Assembly (NCBI RefSeq): GCF_000443165.1
Contig: NZ_ATJV01000042.1
Span: forward strand, 39,449-103,448
Direction of reading: 5' to 3'
Origin: Thauera terpenica 58Eu
Lineage (GTDB): Bacteria; Pseudomonadota; Gammaproteobacteria; Burkholderiales; Rhodocyclaceae
DNA: 64,000 bases
Part shown: positions 26,839 through 36,229 of the stretch, piece after piece
How positions within the stretch are numbered: the stretch's first letter is position 1
How the letters are laid out: every line of letters starts with the position of its first letter
Program-made: the position numbers and the translations under genes
Notes under the pieces: generated by a model
The model's database searches: none
The model's input: the letters and a program-made list of their open reading frames with translations, nothing else
Told to the model about the DNA's origin: nothing

Positions 26839-27972
26839 TCAGTCGTCGCCGTGCATCTCGTAGCGCGTGCGCCGCTGTGCCCGCCAGGCCCGCCCCCAGG
26901 CGCGGTCGAACACCCAGGCCAGGCTTGGCAGCACGGGACGCAGGAAATGCACCGCGGCCGAGGTGGGATCATCTTCGGGCACGCGGCAAGGCACGCCCAG
27001 GGCGCTGAGGCGGCGCTGCAAGCTGGGGTGAAAGGCAAAACGCTGCTGTGCCGTGCCCTCGATTGCCACCGCATGGTCGGACACCGTGCGCATGAAGCCG
27101 ACCTGGACGCCCAGCGCCATATCGCGGTAGGGGCGTAGCGAAGGCTGCGCCTGCCCGGTGCGATGGGCCTCGACATGGGGCCAGTAATCTCGCTCGAGAA
27201 AGTGCGACTTCAGGCTCACCTCGACCAGGGCCTCACCCATCAGACCGCGACCGACCAGCTCGGCCGCGATCGCGTCGGCCTCGAACTCCTCGATGCGGGC
27301 GAGACGCAGCATCGCCAGACACAGATTGAGCGACTTCGCGTCCAGCCACGGCGAAATCGACGCAAACCGCGCGCTCGCACGGTCGAGCGTGCGCGCCCAC
27401 CACGCCCGCAGCGCACCGCCCACGCCGGACCAGCCCCGGCGCTGCGCCGCAACATGCGCCAGTTCGTGCGCCAGCACGGCGGCAAACTGGGTCGGAGACA
27501 GGCTGTGCGCCAGCGGCAGGCCGATCATCAGGTAGGTGCGCAGCGGGCCGACCACGCCCCAGACCGGGCGCTGGTGGATGTGGGCGTTCATGTCGTCGGT
27601 GATGTACACCGCCCGAATGGGCGCAATGCGCAAGCGCGCCGCGGTGGTGTCGAGCAGCCGGAACAATTCGGCAGCGGCCGTAGGCGGCAGCCGGATACCT
27701 TGCGGGCGCGGCGGCGCGCTGAATACGACATCGGCGAGCGCGATCGCACACAGCGCCAGCATGACGCCGGCCAGGCTCCACAGCCCGCTCGCAAGCGGCT
27801 GTCCGGCGCTGATCGCAGCCCAGCTGTTGGCCAGCGCAAGAATGAACCCACCGACCAGCATCGCCAGCATGAACGTGCACACGGCCAGACCGGCGAGGGC
27901 AAGCAAACTCATCCGCCGCGCGAGGCGCTTGCGCAGCTTGAACAGTCGTTTGCCCGAAGCGATCGATTTCAT
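26839..27972 (-). CDS. M48-family membrane metalloprotease
   Basis: 377-residue HtpX/Ste24-like zinc protease. Two N-terminal membrane segments (LLALAGLAVCTFMLAMLVGGF; LWSLAGVMLALCAIALADVVF) precede the zinc motif HELAHV (near residue 170) and the third ligand in EEFEADAIAAEL. The C-terminal half is extended relative to HtpX. ATG 27972 (MKSIASGK) is preferred over an upstream TTG at 27999. It is convergent with btuF. Substrate unknown; family members act in membrane protein quality control. Confidence 0.83.
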   Translation of the reverse strand: MKSIASGKRLFKLRKRLARRMSLLALAGLAVCTFMLAMLVGGFILALANSWAAISAGQPLASGLWSLAGVMLALCAIALADVVFSAPPRPQGIRLPPTAAAELFRLLDTTAARLRIAPIRAVYITDDMNAHIHQRPVWGVVGPLRTYLMIGLPLAHSLSPTQFAAVLAHELAHVAAQRRGWSGVGGALRAWWARTLDRASARFASISPWLDAKSLNLCLAMLRLARIEEFEADAIAAELVGRGLMGEALVEVSLKSHFLERDYWPHVEAHRTGQAQPSLRPYRDMALGVQVGFMRTVSDHAVAIEGTAQQRFAFHPSLQRRLSALGVPCRVPEDDPTSAAVHFLRPVLPSLAWVFDRAWGRAWRAQRRTRYEMHGDD

Positions 27973-28277
27973 GGGAGATTTCAGGTCGGCCAGGGCCAAA
28001 AGTATACGTCAGTGGCCTGCACAATGTTTCTCTTATATAAGACCGGAACGCTGAAACGTGGTGAGCGCAGATGCCAGCCTCGCTGCGCCGCACAAAAAAC
28101 AAGGAAAGCGCTCGCGCCAGGCCGACTTAACGTCTATAGTGCTGACTGCCCGCGAATTGACCAATCGACCGCGGCTGCTCCTGCAACGATCCTGCTGGCA
28201 CCCTGCCGCGGATCTCTCCCGTCAGTCCGGATTGGTGTCGCCACGAAGCGCGACGGGCTGGCGCCGGAAACGACTAC
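27973..28277. other. Divergent intergenic region between M48 protease and rhlE
   Basis: About 300 bases with no gene recognised. It must hold the promoters of both divergent genes. A TATAGT hexamer at 28135-28140 could be a -10 for rhlE, but no -35 partner at proper spacing was found. The resulting rhlE leader would be about 130 bases. Confidence 0.4.
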
Positions 28278-29873
28278 ATGAATTCCGAAGTGACTTTCGC
28301 CAGCCTTGAGCTGGCAGACCCCATCCTGCGCGCCATTGGCGAAGCCGGCTATACCTCGCCGACGCCGATTCAGGTCAAGGCCATCCCGCAGGTGCTCGCC
28401 GGCCGCGATCTGCTGGCTGCGGCCCAGACCGGCACCGGCAAGACCGCGGGCTTCACCCTGCCCTTGCTGCACATCCTGTCGCAAACCCACGCTCATCCGC
28501 ACCCGCCTGGCCGTCCGCGCTGCCTGATCATGACCCCGACGCGCGAACTCGCGGCCCAGGTCGAGGAGTCGGTCAAGACCTACGGCAAGCACCTGGCGCT
28601 GTCTTCACTGGTGATGTTCGGCGGGGTCAACATCAACCCGCAGATCAGCGCCCTGAAGAAGCGCGTCGACATCCTCGTCGCCACGCCCGGGCGCTTGCTC
28701 GACCACGTCGGCCAGCGCACGCTGGACCTGTCGGGGGTGGAGATCCTGGTGCTGGACGAAGCCGACCGCATGCTCGACATGGGCTTCATCCGTGACATCC
28801 GCAAGGTGCTCGCGCTGCTGCCGAAGAAGCGCCAGAACCTGCTGTTCTCGGCCACCTTCTCGGACGAGATCCGCGAGCTCACCCGTGGCCTGCTGCACGA
28901 CCCGGCCACGGTCGAAGTGGCGCCGCGCAACACCACCGCCGAGCGCGTCGAGCAAGCGGTGTACATGGTCGGCCAGAAGCAGAAGCGCGAGCTGCTCGCC
29001 CACCTGATCAAGGAAAAGCAGTGGTTCCAGGCCCTGGTGTTCACCCGCACCAAGCATGGCGCCAACAAGCTCGCCGAATACCTGAGCAAGCACGACATCC
29101 CGGCAACCGCCATCCATGGCAACAAGAGCCAGGCGGCGCGCACGCGCGCGCTCGCGCAGTTCAAGGACGGCTCGCTCCCGGTGCTGGTCGCGACCGACAT
29201 CGCCGCCCGCGGTCTGGACATCGACCAGCTGCCACAGGTGGTGAACTTCGAGCTGCCCAGCGTGGCCGAAGACTACGTACACCGCATCGGCCGCACCGGC
29301 CGTGCAGGCGCAGCCGGGCACGCGATCTCGCTCGTCGACCGCGAAGAGGTGAAGCTGCTGACCGCGATTGAACGCCTGATCAAGCGCCAGATCGAGCGCG
29401 CGGTGGCCGTCGACTTTGTGCCCAGCGCCGGCAGCGAAGCCGCGCATGACGCCGATCATGAGCGCGAGCCCATGCCGCGCCGTGGCGGCGGACGCAACAC
29501 CCAAGGACGCCCACAGCCGAGCGCAACGGCCACGCGCAGCGCAGACCGCCCCGGCGGCGGGCGCAGCAGCAGCGCGCCGAGCAGGCCGGGCGCGCGCCCA
29601 GCCCAGCGCCCGCGCACCGAGGCCGATGGCAACCGCGCACCCCGCCAGAGCGATGGGCGTGAGGTCGATGGCAATCGCGCACCCCAGGCACGCACCCAGG
29701 AAGTCGACGGCAACCGTGTCAGCTCATCGCAGCGCGCGGAAGTCGATGGCAATCGCGCACCGGCCAACCGCCGCCCCGAGGGCGCCGGCAACCGCAGCGG
29801 CCAGAGCCAGAACCGCCGCCCCACCCCGCGTGCAGCGCTGTTCTCGTCCAAGCCCGGCGGCGGCGAACGCTGA
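28278..29873 (+). CDS. rhlE: DEAD-box RNA helicase RhlE
   Basis: 531-residue ATP-dependent RNA helicase. Motifs in order: Q-motif ([20 protein letters not shown]), Walker [10 protein letters not shown] (near 49-57), [12 protein letters not shown] (near 160), SAT, and [10 protein letters not shown]. Up to residue about 390 it is a standard RhlE. The remaining 140 residues are a basic, disordered tail that ends with five copies of a 13-14-residue unit built on (E)VDGNRAP. Such tails bind RNA. RhlE acts in ribosome assembly and cold-stress RNA remodelling. Confidence 0.93.
   Translation: MNSEVTFASLELADPILRAIGEAGYTSPTPIQVKAIPQVLAGRDLLAAAQTGTGKTAGFTLPLLHILSQTHAHPHPPGRPRCLIMTPTRELAAQVEESVKTYGKHLALSSLVMFGGVNINPQISALKKRVDILVATPGRLLDHVGQRTLDLSGVEILVLDEADRMLDMGFIRDIRKVLALLPKKRQNLLFSATFSDEIRELTRGLLHDPATVEVAPRNTTAERVEQAVYMVGQKQKRELLAHLIKEKQWFQALVFTRTKHGANKLAEYLSKHDIPATAIHGNKSQAARTRALAQFKDGSLPVLVATDIAARGLDIDQLPQVVNFELPSVAEDYVHRIGRTGRAGAAGHAISLVDREEVKLLTAIERLIKRQIERAVAVDFVPSAGSEAAHDADHEREPMPRRGGGRNTQGRPQPSATATRSADRPGGGRSSSAPSRPGARPAQRPRTEADGNRAPRQSDGREVDGNRAPQARTQEVDGNRVSSSQRAEVDGNRAPANRRPEGAGNRSGQSQNRRPTPRAALFSSKPGGGER
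29619..29819 (+). repeat. Degenerate tandem repeat encoding DGNRAP units in RhlE tail
   Basis: Five units of 13-14 codons: [67 protein letters not shown]. Codons vary between units (for example AAC and AAT for Asn), so the array is old or selected at protein level and not freshly duplicated. Confidence 0.85.
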
Positions 29874-29911
29874 GTCACACCCACGGCGGGCTGAGCGAAT
29901 TGATGCAGGCT

Positions 29912-29942
29912 CCATACGCTAAAGTATGGAAACAGGTATAAT
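29912..29942 (+). promoter_or_regulatory. Promoter with overlapping palindromic operator candidate
   Basis: A perfect TATAAT -10 hexamer lies at 29937-29942. CCATAC-N6-GTATGG (29912-29929) forms an inverted repeat where the -35 element would be, and no good -35 hexamer is present. That arrangement suggests a promoter controlled by a DNA-binding dimer. It would drive the CoA-transferase gene from about 29950. Confidence 0.5.
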
Positions 29943-30003
29943 CCGGGCGCATCGAAATAATGCCGCCGCCCTGCACAAGGGCTCAACCCGCCGTGGAGAC
30001 AGC

Positions 30004-31302
30004 ATGAGCAAGCCGGAAACCCTGTACCAAGAGAAACGCATGACGGCGGCCGACGCCGTCGCCCTGGTTCGCGATGGCGACACCATCGTCGTCCCCACCG
30101 GCGTGGGTGAACCGCCCGCCTTGCTCGAAGCGCTGTCCGCACGTCGCCATACGCTCAATGACGTGGCGGTGAGCCAGATCCTGCCGCTGCGCAAGTTTGC
30201 CTATCTCGACCCTGAGACCCGCGCCAACGTCCGCCACGACGCCTACTTCTTTGGCGGCGCCAACCGCGCTGGCGGCCAGGCCGGCTGGGTCGACTTCATT
30301 CCGGCCTACTTCTCCGAACTGCCGATGCTGATCGACCGCGGCCAGCTGCCTGCCGACGTCGTCGTGTCGATGGCTTCGCCGATGGACGAGCACGGCTTCT
30401 TCAGCCTGTCGCTGGGGCCGGACTACACCATGGCGGCAGTGCGCCAGGCGCGCGTCATCCTGCTCGAAGTCAACCCGAACGTCCCCTTCGCCAACGGCAA
30501 CTGCCACGTGCACCTGTCCCAGGTGTCCGCGCTGGTGGAGAGCGACGAACCCTTGTTCGAAGTCGGCCTGCCGCAGATCGGGCCGGTGCAGGAGGCTATC
30601 GGCAAGTACGTGGCCGACCTGATCGACAACGGCGCGACCTTGCAGGTGGGTTACGGCGGCATTCCCGACGCCGTGGTGATGCAGTTGCAGCACAAACGCG
30701 ACCTTGGCATTCATTCCGAAATGATCGGCGACGGCATCCTGTCGCTGATCGAGTCGGGCGCGGTGACCAACCGGCGCAAGACCTTCATGACGGGCAAGAG
30801 CATCGCCACCTTCGCCCTGGGCTCACGCAGGCTGTACCGCTTCCTGCACCGCAACCCGACGGTGGAGATGCACCCGGTGGACTTCACCAACGATCCCTAT
30901 CTTGCCGCGCAGAACGACAATCTGTGCGCGGTGAACGCCACCATGCAGATCGACCTGCTCGGCCAGTGCGGCTCGGAGAGTCTGGGTCACCTTCCCTACT
31001 CGGGCACCGGCGGCCAGGTGGACTTCGTGCGCGCCGCCAACCGCTCGAAGGGCGGCAAGGCCTTCATCGTGCTGCCCTCGACCGCAAAGAACGACACCGT
31101 GTCGCGCATCGCGCCCGTGCTGTCGCCAGGCACGCATGTCACCACGAGCAAGAACGACATCAACTACGTGGTCACCGAGTATGGCGTCGCCCAGCTCCGC
31201 GGCAAGACTGCCAAGCAGCGCGCCGAGGCCTTGATCGGCATCGCCCATCCGGACTTCCGCGCCGAATTGCGCGAAGCTGCCCGGCGCTTGAACCTGGCTT
31301 GA
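30004..31302 (+). CDS. Acetyl-CoA hydrolase/transferase family protein
   Basis: 432-residue CoA-transferase of the acetyl-CoA hydrolase / 4-hydroxybutyrate CoA-transferase family, which moves CoA between carboxylic acids. Characteristic segments are DGDTIVVPTGVGEPPALLEAL, GYGGIPDAVVMQL, GTGGQVDFVRAA and VVTEYGVAQLRGKTAKQRAE, with HPDFR near the end. GGAG (29995-29998) precedes ATG 30004; the frame opens further upstream at 29926 but overlaps the promoter. The acyl substrate cannot be told from sequence. Confidence 0.87.
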   Translation: MSKPETLYQEKRMTAADAVALVRDGDTIVVPTGVGEPPALLEALSARRHTLNDVAVSQILPLRKFAYLDPETRANVRHDAYFFGGANRAGGQAGWVDFIPAYFSELPMLIDRGQLPADVVVSMASPMDEHGFFSLSLGPDYTMAAVRQARVILLEVNPNVPFANGNCHVHLSQVSALVESDEPLFEVGLPQIGPVQEAIGKYVADLIDNGATLQVGYGGIPDAVVMQLQHKRDLGIHSEMIGDGILSLIESGAVTNRRKTFMTGKSIATFALGSRRLYRFLHRNPTVEMHPVDFTNDPYLAAQNDNLCAVNATMQIDLLGQCGSESLGHLPYSGTGGQVDFVRAANRSKGGKAFIVLPSTAKNDTVSRIAPVLSPGTHVTTSKNDINYVVTEYGVAQLRGKTAKQRAEALIGIAHPDFRAELREAARRLNLA

Positions 31303-31312
31303 GCGCTTGCTG

Positions 31313-31342
31313 CTCCACGCCCACTCCCTTGCGGGCGTGGAG
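31313..31342 (+). terminator. Stem-loop after CoA-transferase gene
   Basis: CTCCACGCCC and GGGCGTGGAG form a 10-base perfect stem (31313-31322 with 31333-31342). A T-run (about 31361-31366) follows some 20 bases later in a second small hairpin. Probable terminator, though the spacing to the T-run is long. Confidence 0.55.
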
Positions 31343-31458
31343 ATGACACCCTGGCGAGCTTTTTTCGCCACTCCGCGACGCTCGCCAGCCACCTTCAGCT
31401 CAGCCGACCGTTTCGCCCCAGGCGGCACGGTCGGCGCCAGCCTTGCAGCGGAGCGCCA

Positions 31459-32379
31459 TTGACCAGCTCTCACACCAGCAACCCGGACGCAGGCAAAGGC
31501 CTGCTCGCCGCGCTCATCGTGGTGCTGTTCTGGTCGGGCTTCAACATCGTGTCGCGGCTCGGCGCCACCGCCACCTTCACCCCCTTCGACATTGCGGCGA
31601 TGCGCTTCGGCGTATCAGGCGCGATCGCGCTGCCGCTCTTCCTGCGTTTCGTACCGCGCCAGGACTGGCCCCGGCATGCGGTGCTGGCGCTGTTTGGCGG
31701 GCTGGGCTACGGCATCATGGTGTATTCGGGCTTCGCCTTCGCGCCGAGCGCGCATGCCGGCGTCTTCGTCAATGGCGGCATTCCATTCTGGACCGTGATC
31801 ATCATGGCGGTGATGACGCAATTCCGTATTCCACGTCAGACCGTGATCGCGCTCCTGCTGTCGAGCTGCGGCCTGCTGCTGATCGGCTTTCAGAGCCTGT
31901 TCGCGAGCGCCCGTGGCGAGCAATGGATAGGCGACCTGCTCTTCCTGGGCGCCGCGCTGTGCTGGGCGATCTTCGGCCTGCTGATGCGGCGCTGGCAGAT
32001 CCGGCCCCAGCTCGGCATTCTGGGCATCGCCAGCTTCTCTGCCCTGGCCTACCTACCGGTGTATGTGCTGTGGCTGCCTGCTGCCATCGGCGACGCGAGC
32101 TGGGGGGCGATCACCCTGCAGTGCGTCTATCAGGGCATCATCGCCGCCCTGCTGGCCGGCGGCCTGTACAGCTATGCGGTGCAGAAGGTGGGCGCGGGAG
32201 AGGCCTCGATGATGCTCGCCCTGGTGCCCGCATTTTCTGCCATCGGTGGTTTTCTCATCCTCGACGAAACCCTGGGCCCGACGAGCATCATCGGCATCGT
32301 CGTGGTCTCGGTGGGCGCCCTGCTTGGCGCACTGCCTCCCGGCGCCCACAAACGCATGCGTCTGTTCAGCTCGCGCTGA
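31459..32379 (+). CDS. DMT-superfamily (EamA) transporter
   Basis: 306-residue inner-membrane protein with about ten hydrophobic helices arranged as two EamA repeats (for example GLLAALIVVLFWSGFNIVSR and LLFLGAALCWAIFGLLMRR). It probably exports small metabolites; substrate unknown. The start is TTG at 31459 with CGGAG about 5 bases upstream. It is preceded by the stem-loop at 31313-31342 and convergent with psd. Confidence 0.85.
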   Translation: MTSSHTSNPDAGKGLLAALIVVLFWSGFNIVSRLGATATFTPFDIAAMRFGVSGAIALPLFLRFVPRQDWPRHAVLALFGGLGYGIMVYSGFAFAPSAHAGVFVNGGIPFWTVIIMAVMTQFRIPRQTVIALLLSSCGLLLIGFQSLFASARGEQWIGDLLFLGAALCWAIFGLLMRRWQIRPQLGILGIASFSALAYLPVYVLWLPAAIGDASWGAITLQCVYQGIIAALLAGGLYSYAVQKVGAGEASMMLALVPAFSAIGGFLILDETLGPTSIIGIVVVSVGALLGALPPGAHKRMRLFSSR

Positions 32380-32472
32380 AGCCAGCGCCAGGGCGGCGCG
32401 GATCGTCACCCGTGGCCACAGACAGGCGTGGCGCACGCACTGCCTGTCTGTGAATGCTGACGGTGAGCCCGC

Positions 32473-33324
32473 CTACTGGCTGAGCTTGTGCCCCATCGCC
32501 TCGCCCAGACGCACCGGGCTCGCCGCCGCCCAGTCGGAGGAAAAGCGCAGCGTGCACTTCGGGAACAGCATCACCACCGTCGAACCCAGCAGGAAGCGCC
32601 CCATTTCGTCGCCCTTGCGCAGTTCGACCTCACCCGCCGCATAGGCGTACTTCTCGATGTCGGGCCGCCGTGGTGGATTGACCACGCCGTGCCACGTCGT
32701 CGCCATGCTACCGACGATGGTCGCGCCCACCAGCACCATCACGAAGGGACCGCTCTCGCCTTCGAACACGCACACCACACGCTCGTTGCGCGCGAACAAG
32801 CCGGGTACGCCGCGCGCGGTGGCCGGGTTCACCGAGAACAGCTCACCCGGCACGTAGATCATCTGCGTCAGGCGCCCGTCGCAGGGCATGTGGATGCGGT
32901 GATAGTCGCGCGGGCTGAGATAGAGGGTGGCGAACTCGCCGTCCTCGAAGCGCGCCGCCAGGCTGCGGTCCCCACCGACCAGCGTGCTCGCACTGTAGAA
33001 GTGGCCCTTGGCCTGGAAGATCTGATCACGCTCGATGGGCCCGAACTGGCTGATCGCGCCATCGACCGGGCAGACGTAGTCGGCCTCGGCAAGTGGACGC
33101 ATGCCTTCACGCAGCGGGCGCGTGAAAAACTCGTTGAAGCTGGCGTAGCTGGCCGGATCGGGGTTTGCGGCCTCGTCCATGTTCACGCCATAGCGCTTGA
33201 TGAACCAGCGGATGACGGCCGCCGTCAGCTTGCCCGCACGCACGCCGGCGAGCTTGCCCGCAAGCTGGGTGAGGGCACGCTTGGGCAGGACGTATTGCAG
33301 GCCAACGGTGAGGCGCTCGGACAC
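32473..33324 (-). CDS. psd: Phosphatidylserine decarboxylase
   Basis: 283-residue proenzyme that makes phosphatidylethanolamine. The self-cleavage motif LGST is present in [12 protein letters not shown] near the C-terminus, where Ser becomes the pyruvoyl group. [29 protein letters not shown] and [13 protein letters not shown] are also present. The GTG at 33324 (VSERLTVG) with AGGAA 6 bases upstream is the likely start; the open frame to 33426 lacks a site. Confidence 0.94.
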   Translation of the reverse strand: MSERLTVGLQYVLPKRALTQLAGKLAGVRAGKLTAAVIRWFIKRYGVNMDEAANPDPASYASFNEFFTRPLREGMRPLAEADYVCPVDGAISQFGPIERDQIFQAKGHFYSASTLVGGDRSLAARFEDGEFATLYLSPRDYHRIHMPCDGRLTQMIYVPGELFSVNPATARGVPGLFARNERVVCVFEGESGPFVMVLVGATIVGSMATTWHGVVNPPRRPDIEKYAYAAGEVELRKGDEMGRFLLGSTVVMLFPKCTLRFSSDWAAASPVRLGEAMGHKLSQ

Positions 33325-33430
33325 GGCGGATTCCTGATGGGAGGTGATGGGGGAATTATAACGCTGCCATGGCAGCGCTCGGCCGGCCCACACACGCGCC
33401 AGCCCGCAGCGCTGCGTCGCAAGCAAACAT

Positions 33431-33838
33431 TCAGGCGGAGCCTGGGGTGAAGCCTTCGAGCTCCTTCACCCACTCCTGCATGGTGGTGTTCATGGCCGGG
33501 TTGGGGGCCTCAAGAAAGGCGATGGTGAAGCGGTCGTCAAGTTCGCACACGCCGATCGAGCGCGGCCGCGGCGCCATCGCCAGCGGGTTGGGCAGCTTGA
33601 TGCCGAAACAGAACACCAGATGCTTGGCCGCACGGATGTTCGGGGCGATCTCGCCATCGGGCAGCGCACGGGTGTGGGCGTAGTGATCGAACTCCGCGAT
33701 CAGGCCAGCGCGCGGGTCCGCCTCCACCTTGGCAGAAAAGAAGGCGATGATCTCATCCACCGAGGTGCAGGCAGTTTCGGTCTTGAGCAGATCGACATGA
33801 TGAGTGGGGTACTTGTCCATGAAGAGCGTGTATTGCAT
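33431..33838 (-). CDS. Conserved small protein of unknown function
   Basis: 135-residue soluble protein with no signal peptide or membrane segment. It starts [19 protein letters not shown]; the middle contains [20 protein letters not shown] and [20 protein letters not shown]. No catalytic motif was recognised. It lies 21 bases after the BASS-type carrier gene on the same strand, so the two may be co-transcribed. The composition is like its neighbours. Confidence 0.75.
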   Translation of the reverse strand: MQYTLFMDKYPTHHVDLLKTETACTSVDEIIAFFSAKVEADPRAGLIAEFDHYAHTRALPDGEIAPNIRAAKHLVFCFGIKLPNPLAMAPRPRSIGVCELDDRFTIAFLEAPNPAMNTTMQEWVKELEGFTPGSA

Positions 33839-33859
33839 GGCTTGAATTCTCCTGAAGAC

Positions 33860-34825
33860 TCAGACCGGCTTCGGCCCAAAGAAACGATCACTGAACTTCA
33901 CATACCAGGCCGCAGACTGCACCTGGATGACATAGGCAACGGCAATCAGCAGCGCCGCGTCCTCGCCGGCGGCACCAAAAGCGTTCATCGCCAGGGCAAG
34001 GGCAATCGACAGGTTGCGCATCACCGTGCCATAGACCAGGGCAATGGCGTCACCGCGCGGCAGCAGTCGCCTGGCGACGAAGGTGCTGAAGGCATAGTTG
34101 AAGAGGTAGAGGACGAACAGCGGCAGCAGGATGTCGAGCAGCATCTCGGGGTGGGCCAACAGCGTCGTGCCCTTGAGGGCGAGCGCCACGAACACGATGC
34201 CCAGCACGCCCAGCGTGGACAGCGGCGGGAAGCGCGGCGCCCAGTGCAACTGGAAAGCCTGCTGCCCATGCCGGCGCAGCAGATGGGCCTGGGTGAGCTG
34301 GCCCGCGAGCATGGGCAGGAAGACCACGAGCACGATCTGCAGGAAGATCTCGAACAGATCCACCGCCACCGTCGCGCCCATCAACCATTGCACATACAAA
34401 GGCGTGAGCAGCGAACCGAGGATCAGCCCCACCACCGTCATCTTGATCGCGGCAGGAAGATTGCCCTTGGCAAATCCGGTCCAGGCGATGGTCATGCCGC
34501 TGGTGGGCAGCAAGGACGCCAGCAACAAGCCAAGCGCGAAGTAAGGCTGCTCGGGAAACCACAGCCGCCCGAGCGCGAAGGCGACAAAGGGAATCACCGC
34601 GAAATTGATCGCCTGCGCGAGCAGCTGCGCCTTGCCATCGCCGCCCACGAGCAGGGTGCGCAGCTTGAGGTTGACCATCATCGGATACACCATCAGCAGC
34701 GTCAGCGGCACGATCAGGGTGCGCAGCCAGGCGGTCGGTGCGATCAGGCCGTAGCCCAGACCCAGCAGCATCGCCACTGGAATGGCCACGGTGAGATTAC
34801 CGGTGATGCGGGAAAGCAGCTTCAT
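33860..34825 (-). CDS. BASS/Acr3-type carrier (bile acid:sodium symporter family)
   Basis: 321-residue membrane protein with nine to ten hydrophobic helices. Features such as VPLTLLMVYPMMVNLKL, LLPTSGMTIAWTGFAKGN and YGTVMRNLSIALALAMNAFG match the arsenite-carrier/BASS fold, including the internal PTSGMT and MRNLSIAL crossover segments. Arsenite efflux or an organic-anion substrate are both possible; no arsR or arsC is adjacent. It starts 12 bases after the end of cobB on the same strand. Confidence 0.82.
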   Translation of the reverse strand: MKLLSRITGNLTVAIPVAMLLGLGYGLIAPTAWLRTLIVPLTLLMVYPMMVNLKLRTLLVGGDGKAQLLAQAINFAVIPFVAFALGRLWFPEQPYFALGLLLASLLPTSGMTIAWTGFAKGNLPAAIKMTVVGLILGSLLTPLYVQWLMGATVAVDLFEIFLQIVLVVFLPMLAGQLTQAHLLRRHGQQAFQLHWAPRFPPLSTLGVLGIVFVALALKGTTLLAHPEMLLDILLPLFVLYLFNYAFSTFVARRLLPRGDAIALVYGTVMRNLSIALALAMNAFGAAGEDAALLIAVAYVIQVQSAAWYVKFSDRFFGPKPV

Positions 34826-34837
34826 TCCTGGCCTCTT

Positions 34838-36226
34838 TTACGACGAAGGATTGCAAGTACACCACCCTTCCATTTTGCCACACGTCATTTCGCCCGCTGC
34901 GCCGAGCAGGGCCGCCACCGCCGCCGGATTGGACGGGAACCAGAAGTGCACGTAGGACGCGGTGATCGAGCCCACCCGGTACACTGCCTCGCCCTCGCCA
35001 CCATCGGGACGCTGCGCGCGCAAGCAGGGCAGCAGCGGGGTCTCCATCCTGGAGTAATGAAAGCTGTGTCCGCTCAGGCGGCCTTGCGCCAAGTCCACAT
35101 GCTGCATGCCCAGCGCGACCAGGCGCGCCTGCATCAGCGCGCGCCCGGGCAGCAAGCCGACACCCGCATGGACCACACCGGCCTTGTCCACGATGCTGTC
35201 GAGCAGACTCATGAGGCCGCCACATTCGGCCAGCACCGGCTTGCCCGCGGCGACATGGGCGCGCAACCCGGACCACAGCGCGCTGTTGGCCACCAGCGCA
35301 GCGCCGTGCAACTCGGGGTAGCCGCCCGGCAGCCACACTGCGTCACTGTCCGTCGGCAGGGCATCTCCGGCCAGCGGCGAGAAAAAGGCGAGCTCCGCCC
35401 CCAGCGCCTGCAAGGTGTCGAGGTTGGCCGGGTAGATGAAGCCATAGGCCGCATCGCGCGCAATCGCAATGCGCTTGCCGGCCAGCAGCGGCGGCAGCGC
35501 GGGCGCGAACGCGGGCACAAAGTCGACCGCCGGCGGCAGCTCGGCTGCGCCAGTGCCTTGCAGATGATCGGCGAGACGATCCAGGCGCTGATCGAGATCA
35601 GCGATCTCGGCGGCCTGCATCAAGCCCAGATGGCGCTCGGGCAGCGCGGCGTCGGCGTCGCGCATGAGCGCACCGAACCAGCGCATGCCCGCGGGCACAG
35701 CCTGGCGCAGCAGCTCGGCATGGTAGGCGCTGCCCACGTGGTTGGCGAGCACGCCGGCAAAGGCCAGGCCCTCCTGATAGTGCGCCAGTCCGAAGGCCAC
35801 GGCAGCAAAGGTCTGCGCCATCGCGCGCGCGTCGATCACTGCCATCACCGGGATGCCGAAGCGGCGCGCGATGTCGGCGCCCGAGGGCGTACCGTCGTAC
35901 AAGCCCATCACGCCTTCGACCAGGATCAGATCCGCCTCTTGCGCGGCGGCGTGCAGGCGCCAGGCAATATCGGCTTCGCCGCACATGCCCAGATCGAGGT
36001 TATGCACCGGCGCCGCACTGGCCACCGCATGGATCTGCGGATCAAGAAAATCCGGCCCGCACTTGAACACCCGCACCCTGCGCCCCAGGCGCACATGCAG
36101 GCGCGCCAGCGCCGCGGTGACCGTGGTCTTGCCCTGGCCGGAGGCCGGCGCCGCAATGAACAAGGCCGCACAGCGCGCGGTCGTCCAGGCTGCGGCAGGG
36201 GCACGAAGCCCGGAGCCATCCACCAC
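34838..36226 (-). CDS. cobB: Cobyrinate a,c-diamide synthase
   Basis: Glutamine-dependent amidase (CobB/CbiA) acting on the a and c side chains of (hydrogeno)cobyrinate. The 462-residue protein has an ATP loop APASGQGKTTVTAAL, FKCGPDFLDPQIH, VEGVMGLYDGTPSGADIARR, and a glutaminase domain with the nucleophile in LAECGGLMSLL and HSFHYSRMETPL. It ends close to the BASS carrier gene and begins three bases after cobA; it lies in the riboswitch-led operon. Confidence 0.94.
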   Translation of the reverse strand: MVDGSGLRAPAAAWTTARCAALFIAAPASGQGKTTVTAALARLHVRLGRRVRVFKCGPDFLDPQIHAVASAAPVHNLDLGMCGEADIAWRLHAAAQEADLILVEGVMGLYDGTPSGADIARRFGIPVMAVIDARAMAQTFAAVAFGLAHYQEGLAFAGVLANHVGSAYHAELLRQAVPAGMRWFGALMRDADAALPERHLGLMQAAEIADLDQRLDRLADHLQGTGAAELPPAVDFVPAFAPALPPLLAGKRIAIARDAAYGFIYPANLDTLQALGAELAFFSPLAGDALPTDSDAVWLPGGYPELHGAALVANSALWSGLRAHVAAGKPVLAECGGLMSLLDSIVDKAGVVHAGVGLLPGRALMQARLVALGMQHVDLAQGRLSGHSFHYSRMETPLLPCLRAQRPDGGEGEAVYRVGSITASYVHFWFPSNPAAVAALLGAAGEMTCGKMEGWCTCNPSS

Positions 36227-36229
36227 GGC

